DNA from: CAZVRZ01 sp964629965
Lineage (GTDB): Bacteria > Chloroflexota > Anaerolineae > Anaerolineales > UBA4823
NCBI GenBank assembly: GCA_964629965.1
Contig: CAZVRZ010000121.1
Coordinates: forward strand, 1-16,042
Reading direction: 5' to 3'
Length of the DNA: 16,042 bases
In this document: piece after piece, positions 1 to 6,565 of the stretch
Layout: every line of letters starts with the position of its first letter
Position numbering within the stretch: position 1 is the first letter of the stretch
Program-made: the position numbers and the translations under genes
The notes under the pieces: generated by a model
What the model saw: the letters and a program-made list of their open reading frames with translations, nothing else
The model's database searches: none
Told to the model about the DNA's origin: nothing

Positions 1-2
1 GC

Positions 3-19
3 CCGGAAGCAATTTCCGG
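3..19. other. Small hairpin at the window edge
   Basis: CCGGAA and TTCCGG form a 6-bp stem around a 5-nt loop. It lies downstream of the DUF402 gene on the - strand and could be part of its transcript end, or belong to a gene outside the window. Neither strand has a convincing T-run directly after it. The rest of 1-71 shows no gene. Confidence 0.25.
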
Positions 20-71
20 CTTGTTCGGCTAATTGTTTTTAGCGGAAACTAAAGTGGTAAAAGGAAAGCCA

Positions 72-590
72 TTACACAATATATTTTGCGGGAAAGACTC
101 TCGCAGCGATCTCGCGTTGGAGGCGGCCCAGGATGTTCAGCGCCTGCTCGCGCTGCGCGGCCGCCATCAGCCCCAAGCGAGATGCTTGTTCAAACTCATC
201 CCAATCGAGCAGGCGATAATGCAAGTCGGGGAACACCCACAGGTCCAGGATCCAATCTGTCAGGATGTAATACTCGTCTTGCTTCTGCAACGGGCTGGCA
301 AGATCGCAGTAATAGCCCAGCACTTTTTCCTGCGCATCCCCCAGTTCCAGGATGGTGAAGCATTCCTGGTAGAAATGATACTTACACACTGAATAGATCG
401 CCTGGCCGGCAAGCAGCAAACCGTCTTGCCGGTATCGTTCAGACCAACGCTCGGCGAAGTCCGGCGGAACGATCGAGAACGTCACCAGGCGCTTGCCATC
501 ATCGCTGACAAAGCCTTCGGTATAAACTTCGACCGGGCGGGTCAGGCGGTGATAATGGATCTGCACTTTATGCGTGGGAGTTTCTCTCAT
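72..590 (-). CDS. DUF402 family protein (Ntdp/FomD-like)
   Basis: A 172-residue protein of the DUF402 fold, a family that includes a nucleoside di/triphosphate phosphatase (Ntdp) and FomD of fosfomycin synthesis. What is seen: the C-terminal half carries the family pattern YYCDLASP (about residues 92-99), then DWILDLWVFPD (about 112-122) followed by RLLDWDEFEQA. These acidic residues correspond to the metal-binding aspartates of the family. No signal peptide or membrane segment is visible, so it should be cytosolic. The ATG at 590 is chosen because AGGAG (597-601, - strand) sits 6 nt upstream; a TTG three bases earlier would be too close to it. It is divergent from the RNase T2 gene, with a 202-bp gap. 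Its true substrate cannot be deduced; phosphohydrolase activity is inference from the family. Confidence 0.82.
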   Translation of the reverse strand: MRETPTHKVQIHYHRLTRPVEVYTEGFVSDDGKRLVTFSIVPPDFAERWSERYRQDGLLLAGQAIYSVCKYHFYQECFTILELGDAQEKVLGYYCDLASPLQKQDEYYILTDWILDLWVFPDLHYRLLDWDEFEQASRLGLMAAAQREQALNILGRLQREIAARVFPAKYIV

Positions 591-736
591 CAACTACTCC
601 TGGCAAGGCTCATGCGGGTTCGATCGGGCAATCCAGCGGGCAGCCTTCCCATCCAGCTGTGAAGCAGGCGCGGCAGGTGCACATTCCGACTGGAGCGGCT
701 CTGGATGGCGTCCACATGGATACCTGGAACGGCCCC

Positions 737-757
737 ATTTTACTACTGTAGTAAAAT
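737..757. promoter_or_regulatory. 21-bp palindrome, candidate operator for RNase T2
   Basis: Perfect 10-bp arms ATTTTACTAC and GTAGTAAAAT flank one central T. The palindrome ends 35 bp before the RNase T2 start codon, inside the divergent intergenic region. Its right arm contains TAAAAT (752-757), a possible -10 box, so a bound dimer would block RNA polymerase. ACTAC/GTAGT half-sites recall BlaI/MecI-type operators, but no such regulator gene is in the window, so the identity of the binder is unknown. Confidence 0.5.
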
Positions 758-792
758 TCAGGCTGAAAAAACTTCAAGATAATGAGGCCAAT

Positions 793-1746
793 ATGCCCGG
801 TAAGACAAGTTCAAATAAACGATCACAGTCCGATAAGATTTGGCAATGGGGCGTGCTGATCCTGGTGTTGATATTGATGATCGTCCGGTTCGCCTGGTCG
901 CAGAAAAGCGCCCTCCAGTCGGAAGAAGTAACTGCCCAAGTGCAGCAGTCGCCGGCAGCCGAGATCGCCGGCCTGCCAACCAATGTTCCTGCGCTGCCGC
1001 AGCCTTCTCCCATGGCAACGAGTGTTCTACGCCCCACGACAAGCGCAGCTCCCTGGGCCAATCCTCCGGGGGATTTCGATTATTACATCCTGGCGCTGAG
1101 TTGGCAGCCAGCCTTTTGCGAGTTTGAGCCGGGTAAAAAGGAATGTTCCACGCAATCGGATGAGCGCTTCGATGCACAAAACTTTGTCCTGCACGGGCTG
1201 TGGCCTGACCAAAGGAACAGTGGTTCGGAATATTCATCCAGCTACTGCGGCTTGCCGGCGAAAATCATCCAACAAGACCAGAGCGGCTCCTGGTGCAGCC
1301 TGCCAGACTTGGCCCTATCGACAGAGGTACAAGAGCAGTTGACCACTTACATGCCCGGTACGGCCTCCTGCTTGCAAAATCATGAATGGTACAAGCACGG
1401 GGTATGCACAGAGTTATCGGCAGATGCCTATTATGCACTCGCCAACCGCCTGGTGGAACTGTTCGCCGAGACAGAGTTCAACGCGACCATTGCAGCACAT
1501 ACCGGTGATGAAATGAGCCGGCGCGGCTTGCTCGATCTGTTCGAGGCTGAATTCGGAGCCGGGACAAGCTCCTTCCTTTCGCTGCGCTGTGATGAACGGA
1601 CAACCGGCCTGCTGACTGAGATCCGGCTGGCAATAAGGAAAGACCTGGGCGAGCTAAACGATTTGAGCCAGGTCTTTCCGGATGAGAAGGTGCAGCCGCA
1701 AGGAAACTGCCCGCAAAAGATCAGCATCGACGCGGTGGGAAGGTAA
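793..1746 (+). CDS. Membrane-anchored ribonuclease T2 family protein
   Basis: RNase T2 enzymes cut single-stranded RNA through a 2',3'-cyclic phosphate intermediate, usually outside the cytoplasm. What is seen: 317 residues; a hydrophobic segment at about 16-35 preceded by Lys/Arg; a Pro/Ala/Gln-rich linker at about 45-92; then the catalytic domain starting FDYYILALSW. Both active-site blocks are intact: FVLHGLWP (131-138, His134) and HEWYKHGVC (197-205, His197, Glu198, His202). Several cysteines (109, 118, 152, 168, 193, 205 and others) suggest disulfides and an extracytoplasmic site. The ATG at 793 is chosen because GAGG lies 5 nt upstream and because it puts the membrane segment near the N-terminus; the frame stays open further upstream, but there is no plausible start signal there. 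The hydrophobic segment could be an uncleaved anchor or a signal peptide. The gene converges with the CpaF-like gene, 9 bp apart. Confidence 0.9.
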   Translation: MPGKTSSNKRSQSDKIWQWGVLILVLILMIVRFAWSQKSALQSEEVTAQVQQSPAAEIAGLPTNVPALPQPSPMATSVLRPTTSAAPWANPPGDFDYYILALSWQPAFCEFEPGKKECSTQSDERFDAQNFVLHGLWPDQRNSGSEYSSSYCGLPAKIIQQDQSGSWCSLPDLALSTEVQEQLTTYMPGTASCLQNHEWYKHGVCTELSADAYYALANRLVELFAETEFNATIAAHTGDEMSRRGLLDLFEAEFGAGTSSFLSLRCDERTTGLLTEIRLAIRKDLGELNDLSQVFPDEKVQPQGNCPQKISIDAVGR

Positions 1747-1755
1747 AGCAGAACG

Positions 1756-2748
1756 TTATTCCCAACTGGCTTTGAGACCGGTGCGTTCCAGCAGGTTCGC
1801 CTCCAGGTTGAAGCGGAACAAGGGCTGCAGCAAATAGCGCCCGTTTTGCAGGCCGCCCAGTTCCACGATCTCCACGATCTTGCGCGAGCCATCTGGCAGC
1901 CGGCGTTGGTGCAGGATCAACTGCAGGGCGGCGGTGATCAGGGTGCGGATCTCACCCAGCCCCAAACCCAGGTTGGCCATCAGGCACATCGCTTCCAGGC
2001 GAGCCAGGGCATCTTCACAGCTGTTGGCATGCAGATTGGTGATGGCAGAATGGCCGCGGCCCATCACCTCGATCGCCCGCATGGCCTCCGGGCCGATCAA
2101 CTCGCCAACGACCAACCAATCTGGGCGCATCATCGAGCCAGTGCTGATCAACTCCGTCATCGAGATGCGCGGTGTGCCGCCTGCTTCAAGGAACACGGTC
2201 CGGGGGTGCCGGATAAGCATTTCGTGGGCATTCTCGACCACCACAATGCGCTGATCTTCCGGGATCAACTCCACAATGCGATTGGTGATGGTAGTTTTGC
2301 CGCTGCCTGTGCCGCCGGACACCAGAATATTGACCGGCACGCGCAAAGCAGCCTGCAGGAAATCATAGGTTTCCTGGGTGACCGAGCGCCATTCGATCAG
2401 CTTCTCCCAGGTAACACCGATGCCCAACACCAGCTTGCGGATGACCAGGCAAGGCCCATTGGGAGCGACAGGCGGAAAAATGGCCACGGCACGGGCCTGA
2501 TGATCGGGGAAATGGATCTGCACAATAGCGGCTTGTGGGTCGGCCATGTCGCCGCTCAAGGCAAGCAAAGCATCCACCACGGAACGGATCTGCCCGGCGG
2601 ATTCAAAATGTACGCCGGCGCTTTCCAACCTGCCGGCGCGCTCGACCCAGATCGCCTGTGGGTTATCCACCATGATCTCGGTCACTTTGGGGTCGACATA
2701 CAAAGCTGCCAGCGGGCCCAGTGCGGTGGAAAGATTGGTTTCAGACAT
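1756..2748 (-). CDS. CpaF/TadA-type secretion ATPase
   Basis: Hexameric ATPase of the type II/IV secretion superfamily, CpaF/TadA branch, which normally powers Flp/Tad pilus assembly at the inner membrane. What is seen: 330 residues; Walker A GGTGSGKT (145-152); Asp-box region VVVENAHEM; Walker B/His-box region RPDWLVVGELIGPEA followed by TNLHANSCEDALARLE. It is shorter than many CpaF proteins because it lacks the long N-terminal extension. Two usually conserved positions differ: the typical ED..EL is ENAHEM, and GEVRGPEA is GELIGPEA. The start is firm: AGGAGG lies 5 nt before the ATG. No TadB, TadC, prepilin or peptidase gene is nearby, so it is either an orphan or works with a distant locus. 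It lies 117 bp downstream of the kinase-LuxR gene in the same direction and could be co-transcribed. The gap contains a weak AGAGAAA/TTTCTCT hairpin (2769-2788). Confidence 0.88.
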   Translation of the reverse strand: MSETNLSTALGPLAALYVDPKVTEIMVDNPQAIWVERAGRLESAGVHFESAGQIRSVVDALLALSGDMADPQAAIVQIHFPDHQARAVAIFPPVAPNGPCLVIRKLVLGIGVTWEKLIEWRSVTQETYDFLQAALRVPVNILVSGGTGSGKTTITNRIVELIPEDQRIVVVENAHEMLIRHPRTVFLEAGGTPRISMTELISTGSMMRPDWLVVGELIGPEAMRAIEVMGRGHSAITNLHANSCEDALARLEAMCLMANLGLGLGEIRTLITAALQLILHQRRLPDGSRKIVEIVELGGLQNGRYLLQPLFRFNLEANLLERTGLKASWE

Positions 2749-2865
2749 ATGAACCTCCTGTTCGGATGAGAGAAATCGTTTTTTCTCTATGATAATGGAT
2801 AAATGAGCAAGGCACCTCCGCCATTACCACAGGAGCGCGCCTGTCGAATCCGCCAGGTATGGCGG

Positions 2866-4173
2866 CTAGCGGCCCACGGGAGAAATCCAGCCGCTGCCTA
2901 AAGCCAGCGCGACCGCCTCCGTGCGAGATTGGGCGCCAATCTTATTGAAGATCGAATTGACGTGGAACTGCACGGTGCGCTCGCTGATGCCAAGCCGGTA
3001 CGCGATCTCTTTGTTGGTCAGGCCGGTGGCAGCCAACGAGAGCACTTCGTGCTCACGCGGCGAGAAGGGATGTGCGCCGGGCAAGGCAGGTTTGAGGGCG
3101 GCTTCCAGGTCGCGCGCCTCGGACAATGCCTGCTGCGCCAGGTCACTCAAAGCCGATACGGCCGCGCGAGCAGCGTAATTATTGCCTGGCAACGCCATCT
3201 CATAGGCACGCGCCTGTGCGACCAGCAGGTCGAGGGCAGCCACCAGTCCTTCTACCGGTAGCACCGGCTTAGAATGGACGACGGATGGCAGTGTTGCGCC
3301 GAAGACGCTCACCATCACAGCCGCAGCCAAATCGCCGGCCTTGGAGAATCGTAATTCCCGATCCTTGGCCAGGGAGCGATCCAGGATTGATTGAACAGCA
3401 GGGCTGAGACCTGGTACCGGTGCAGGCATTTCGGTCATATGCTTCCGGATCAAGGCAAGAGATGTATCTTCGGCAGCTTCGAAGGGCAGCCGGCCGGTCA
3501 GCATCTCGTACAACATGACGCCCAGGGAATAGATATCGGAACGCCCATCCACCGGCAGCCCTTGGGCCTGTTCCGGACTGAGATAGGCTGGAGCGCCGCT
3601 GATCGCGCCGGAACCGCTTAAGGTGGTAATGTTCAACAAGCGCTCCACGCCGAAATCAGTCAGCACCGGCTCGACTTCCAGGGGCAAGGGTTGGCGCGGA
3701 TCGATCCGGCCGGTCTCGCAGCGCAAGAGCACATTGGCAGGCTTAATGTCCCGGTGGACCATGTTGCGAGCATGGGCATAATCGAGAGCACTGGCTAAGG
3801 GCATCAATAAGCGGGCGGTGGTCTCAACTGGCAGCTTATGACCGCTGTCGCGCAGCGCCTGCAAGTATTCGTTCATCGGTAGGCCGCGCACCAATTCCAT
3901 CACGATGTAAGGATAACCCTCCACCACATCAAAATCGTAAACCTGGACGATGTTGGCATGCCGCAGAGCGGTCACGGCAATGGCTTCGATCCGGAAGCGC
4001 CCAGCAACCTGTTCGTTGTCCAGCAGGGATGCATGCATGATCTTGACCGCTACCGGCCGATCCAGGGTGGTGTGATGGCCCTCGTACACCTCGGCCATGC
4101 TTCCCCGGCCCAGCCACCTGGTCAGCACTACTTTAGAAAGATTCCTACCAATCCAATGCGACATCTTTGCCAT
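2866..4173 (-). CDS. Ser/Thr protein kinase fused to LuxR-type DNA-binding domain
   Basis: A 435-residue soluble protein joining a Hanks-type kinase to a C-terminal helix-turn-helix. What is seen: Gly-rich loop GRGSMAEVYEG (22-32), VAVK with Lys44, HRDIKPAN (140-147, Asp142 and Asn147), DFG at 173-175, and SPEQ in place of the APE motif, so the kinase looks active. A linker of about 90 residues, partly Ala/Leu-rich helical, follows. The last ~70 residues are a LuxR/GerE domain: SPREHEVLSLAATG, NKEIAYRLGISERTVQFHV, then a third helix. No transmembrane or PASTA segment is present, so it should act in the cytosol, presumably as a kinase that itself binds DNA. A second in-frame ATG at 4164 is possible; neither start has a clear Shine-Dalgarno sequence. 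The likely partner gene is unknown; the downstream CpaF-like ATPase may be in the same transcript. Confidence 0.9.
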   Translation of the reverse strand: MAKMSHWIGRNLSKVVLTRWLGRGSMAEVYEGHHTTLDRPVAVKIMHASLLDNEQVAGRFRIEAIAVTALRHANIVQVYDFDVVEGYPYIVMELVRGLPMNEYLQALRDSGHKLPVETTARLLMPLASALDYAHARNMVHRDIKPANVLLRCETGRIDPRQPLPLEVEPVLTDFGVERLLNITTLSGSGAISGAPAYLSPEQAQGLPVDGRSDIYSLGVMLYEMLTGRLPFEAAEDTSLALIRKHMTEMPAPVPGLSPAVQSILDRSLAKDRELRFSKAGDLAAAVMVSVFGATLPSVVHSKPVLPVEGLVAALDLLVAQARAYEMALPGNNYAARAAVSALSDLAQQALSEARDLEAALKPALPGAHPFSPREHEVLSLAATGLTNKEIAYRLGISERTVQFHVNSIFNKIGAQSRTEAVALALGSGWISPVGR

Positions 4174-4243
4174 TCTGTTTACGACGATAGATATTGGCCA
4201 GTTTCATGCCGTAGATCGATCCGCATCATTCTTGGCCCTCATC

Positions 4244-4271
4244 ATTATCGCGCAAATCCTGGACCTGTGAA
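4244..4271 (-). promoter_or_regulatory. Candidate promoter of the kinase-LuxR gene
   Basis: On the - strand TTCACA (4271-4266) and GATAAT (4249-4244) are separated by 16 bp; each matches the sigma-70 consensus at 5 of 6 positions. Transcription would begin near 4237, leaving a leader of about 64 nt before the kinase start codon. Confidence 0.45.
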
Positions 4272-4283
4272 CCTACTAGATGG

Positions 4284-4327
4284 AAAAAAGGGGGATGGTG
4301 GTAGACGGCCGTCCACCACCATCCCCC
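4284..4327 (-). terminator. Strong terminator-like hairpin, - strand
   Basis: Positions 4290-4327 are a 38-nt near-perfect palindrome: 19-nt arms with a single mismatch (A4303 against C4314), centred on GGCC. On the - strand the hairpin is followed directly by six T's (4289-4284), the form of an intrinsic terminator; on the + strand there is no T-run. No - strand gene lies upstream of it, so it would end an intergenic or antisense transcript just before the kinase promoter. Confidence 0.6.
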
Positions 4328-4357
4328 AAACCCTCACTTATAAGGATGTTGCCTGCC

Positions 4358-4385
4358 CACCAGGACAGATGCAATCGTCCTGGTG
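4358..4385. repeat. Second intergenic hairpin
   Basis: Perfect 9-bp arms CACCAGGAC and GTCCTGGTG around a 10-nt loop. It lies 30 bp from the terminator-like hairpin and 15 bp upstream of the histidine kinase -35 box. No T-run follows on either strand, so it is not a simple terminator. It could be the 5' hairpin of a small - strand RNA ending at 4284, or a protein-binding site. Confidence 0.55.
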
Positions 4386-4400
4386 ATTACCTTAAGCCGT

Positions 4401-4429
4401 TTGTGGTTTTTACGCATTGTAGTTACAAT
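4401..4429 (+). promoter_or_regulatory. Promoter of the histidine kinase operon (leaderless)
   Basis: TTGTGG (4401-4406), a 17-bp spacer, then TACAAT (4424-4429). The usual +1, seven bases past the -10 box, falls on the A of the ATG at 4436, so the mRNA would be leaderless. No Shine-Dalgarno sequence precedes the ATG. The -10 box is one arm of a palindrome, ATTGTA-GT-TACAAT (4416-4429). Confidence 0.6.
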
Positions 4430-4435
4430 TGAACT

Positions 4436-6565
4436 ATGCTGCATTACCCATCTGAAACAACACTTTTCTTGCTAGGCGCCTTTATAGGGATCTGGCTAGC
4501 CGTGTTAGTGGCGCGCCGCCAGGCAGTGCCCGGGAAAAGCGTTTTCTTCTGGCTGTCCCTGGATGCAGCCGTATGGAGCCTGTTCTGCGCCTTTGAGTTG
4601 ATGGCAGTATCGGCAGAGGCCAAGATACTGTGGGGCAAGTTCGAATACATCGGCGTCACCACCGTTCCGGTATTGTGGTATATGTTCGCTCTGGACTACA
4701 CCCACCTGAGATCATGGGTGAATTTCCGTGGTCGCAATTTGATCTGGTTGGTGCCGGTGGTCACCCTGCTGTTGGCTTTCACCAACGAACGGCACGGCTT
4801 GCTCTGGAGCGAGATCCAACCAATTTCTTCCGAACCGGGCGCCAACTTGATCTACGGCCGCGGCGGGTGGTTCTGGGTTAATGCCGCGTTTTGTTACCTG
4901 TTGGTGGTAGCAGGCAGCCTGAGGTTGTTGTGGCAGGCAGCCCGCTCCACCAGCATCTACCGCCGCCAGGGTTATGCTCTCCTGGTCAGCGCGGCTATCC
5001 CCCTGGCAAGCAACCTGATCTACTTGACTGGCAACAGTCCCATCCAGGGGGTGGATATCACCCCAATCGGTTTCAGCGTGGCAGGAGTGATTTTGGCCTG
5101 GGGTTTGTTCCGCTACCAGTTGTTCGACCTGGTGCCGGTAGCGCGCTACACCCTGGTAGAGAATATGATGGACGGCGTGCTGGTGTTGGATGCCAACCAG
5201 CGGGTGATCGATGCCAACCCGTCCGCCCAACGCCTGCTGCAATCAGACCTGCCTTCTTTCATTGGCCTGGCCGTAGATGCCATCTTCCCAGGTTGGGAAA
5301 AGATTTCTGCCGAATTATGCGTAGAACCGATCACGTCAGCCGCCATAATAGCGGAAACGGAGATCAATATCCATGAGCGGCGCTATCTCGATGTACAGTG
5401 CTTGCAGCTTCCCGTTTATGGACTTGGCAAACCGGGCAAATTATTGATCCTGCGAGACATCACCAAACGAAAAATGGCCGAGCAGCGGCTGCAAATGCAA
5501 GGCAAGGCGCTGGAAACAGCCGCCAACGCCATCATGATCACCGATGTCACTGGAGACATTGTGTGGGTCAACCCGGCATTTTCGGCATTGAGCGGTTACA
5601 CGGCTGAAGAAGCTTTGGGGAAGAATCCCCGCGATCTGGTCAAATCAGACGAACAGGATCAAGCCTTCTTCCAGAATATGTGGGAGACCATCCTAGCAGG
5701 CAAGGTATGGCAGGGAGAGATCGTTAACCGGCGCAAAGATGGCAGCCTGTATACCGAGGAGCAGACGATCACTCCTTTATTCGATGATGATGGAGTATCC
5801 ATTCGAAACTTTATTTCCATCAAACAGGATATCAGCGAGCGAAAACACTTGGAGCAAATGCAAGATCAACTCACCCATACGATGGTGCACGATCTGCGTA
5901 ACCCGCTGACCAACATCAACCTGGCATTGGAGATCATGGGAAAAAACCCCGCCAGGCTGCCGGAGGGCGACCTAGATATGCTGGAAGTTGCTCGCCAGAA
6001 TACACAGCGCATGCTGGGCCTGGTCAACTCGATTTTAAGTGTCAGCCGGCTGGAGAATAAAAAGATGCCGCTGCACTTCCAGGCCTTCAATATCTTCAAC
6101 CTGGCTAAAGAGGTGATTGAACGGCAGGTCTCGCAGGCTGCGCAAAAGAACCTGAGAATGGCTAACCAAATCTCACCCACCCTGCCGCTGGTGTGGGGCG
6201 ATACAGCCCTAACCACCCAGGTGATCGAGAACCTGGTAGGCAATGCCGTCAAGTTCACACCCACAGATGGCGAAGTGCGCCTGGATGCCCAATTCACCGG
6301 CGATCCACCGATGATGCAGTTGGCGGTTAGCGACACCGGCCCGGGCATCTCCGATGAACTGCGCACCCATCTCTTTCAAAAATTTGTCACAGGGCGCGTC
6401 AAAGGCAGCGGCAGCGGGCTGGGATTGGCCTTTTGCCGCCTGGCAGTCGAAGCGCAAGGCGGGTCCATTTGGGCTGACAGTCAGGAAGGGGAAGGAACAA
6501 CCTTCCGCTTCACCCTGCCCATTGCTCTAGGCGATGAAGAATCACCAGACGATACTGTATCCTGA
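4436..6565 (+). CDS. 7TM-PAS-PAS sensor histidine kinase
   Basis: A 709-residue membrane sensor kinase. What is seen in order: an N-terminal region of about 230 residues with around seven hydrophobic segments, matching the HisKA_7TM type of sensor module; a PAS domain at about 238-345 (ENMMDGVLVLDANQRV); a second PAS/PAC at about 352-475 (ANAIMITDVTGDIVWVNPAF, ending DISERK); HisKA with phospho-acceptor His485 in MVHDLRNPL; and HATPase_c with N-box Asn603 (NLVGNAVKFTP), G1 DTGPGI and G2 GSGSGLGLAF. All catalytic boxes are intact. No response regulator gene is next to it, so it is an orphan kinase whose partner is elsewhere. The ATG at 4436 is chosen because translation from it begins just before the first membrane segment and because the promoter predicts a transcript starting there. 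Its last 32 bases overlap the next gene. Confidence 0.93.
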   Translation: MLHYPSETTLFLLGAFIGIWLAVLVARRQAVPGKSVFFWLSLDAAVWSLFCAFELMAVSAEAKILWGKFEYIGVTTVPVLWYMFALDYTHLRSWVNFRGRNLIWLVPVVTLLLAFTNERHGLLWSEIQPISSEPGANLIYGRGGWFWVNAAFCYLLVVAGSLRLLWQAARSTSIYRRQGYALLVSAAIPLASNLIYLTGNSPIQGVDITPIGFSVAGVILAWGLFRYQLFDLVPVARYTLVENMMDGVLVLDANQRVIDANPSAQRLLQSDLPSFIGLAVDAIFPGWEKISAELCVEPITSAAIIAETEINIHERRYLDVQCLQLPVYGLGKPGKLLILRDITKRKMAEQRLQMQGKALETAANAIMITDVTGDIVWVNPAFSALSGYTAEEALGKNPRDLVKSDEQDQAFFQNMWETILAGKVWQGEIVNRRKDGSLYTEEQTITPLFDDDGVSIRNFISIKQDISERKHLEQMQDQLTHTMVHDLRNPLTNINLALEIMGKNPARLPEGDLDMLEVARQNTQRMLGLVNSILSVSRLENKKMPLHFQAFNIFNLAKEVIERQVSQAAQKNLRMANQISPTLPLVWGDTALTTQVIENLVGNAVKFTPTDGEVRLDAQFTGDPPMMQLAVSDTGPGISDELRTHLFQKFVTGRVKGSGSGLGLAFCRLAVEAQGGSIWADSQEGEGTTFRFTLPIALGDEESPDDTVS

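Noticed and set aside
574..792. N-terminal extension of the RNase T2 frame
   Set aside because: Runs through the DUF402 ribosome site and the palindrome; no start signal, and it would bury the membrane segment far from the N-terminus.
1846..2769. Long + strand open frame (307 codons)
   Set aside because: Lies fully opposite the CpaF-like gene, is rich in His/Gln as expected for an antisense shadow, and has no family motif.
4358..4385. Hairpin as terminator for a gene
   Set aside because: No T-run on either strand and no gene ends nearby; kept only as a hairpin.
4712..5242. - strand open frame opposite the histidine kinase
   Set aside because: Antisense shadow of a well-supported gene, with no ribosome site or motif.
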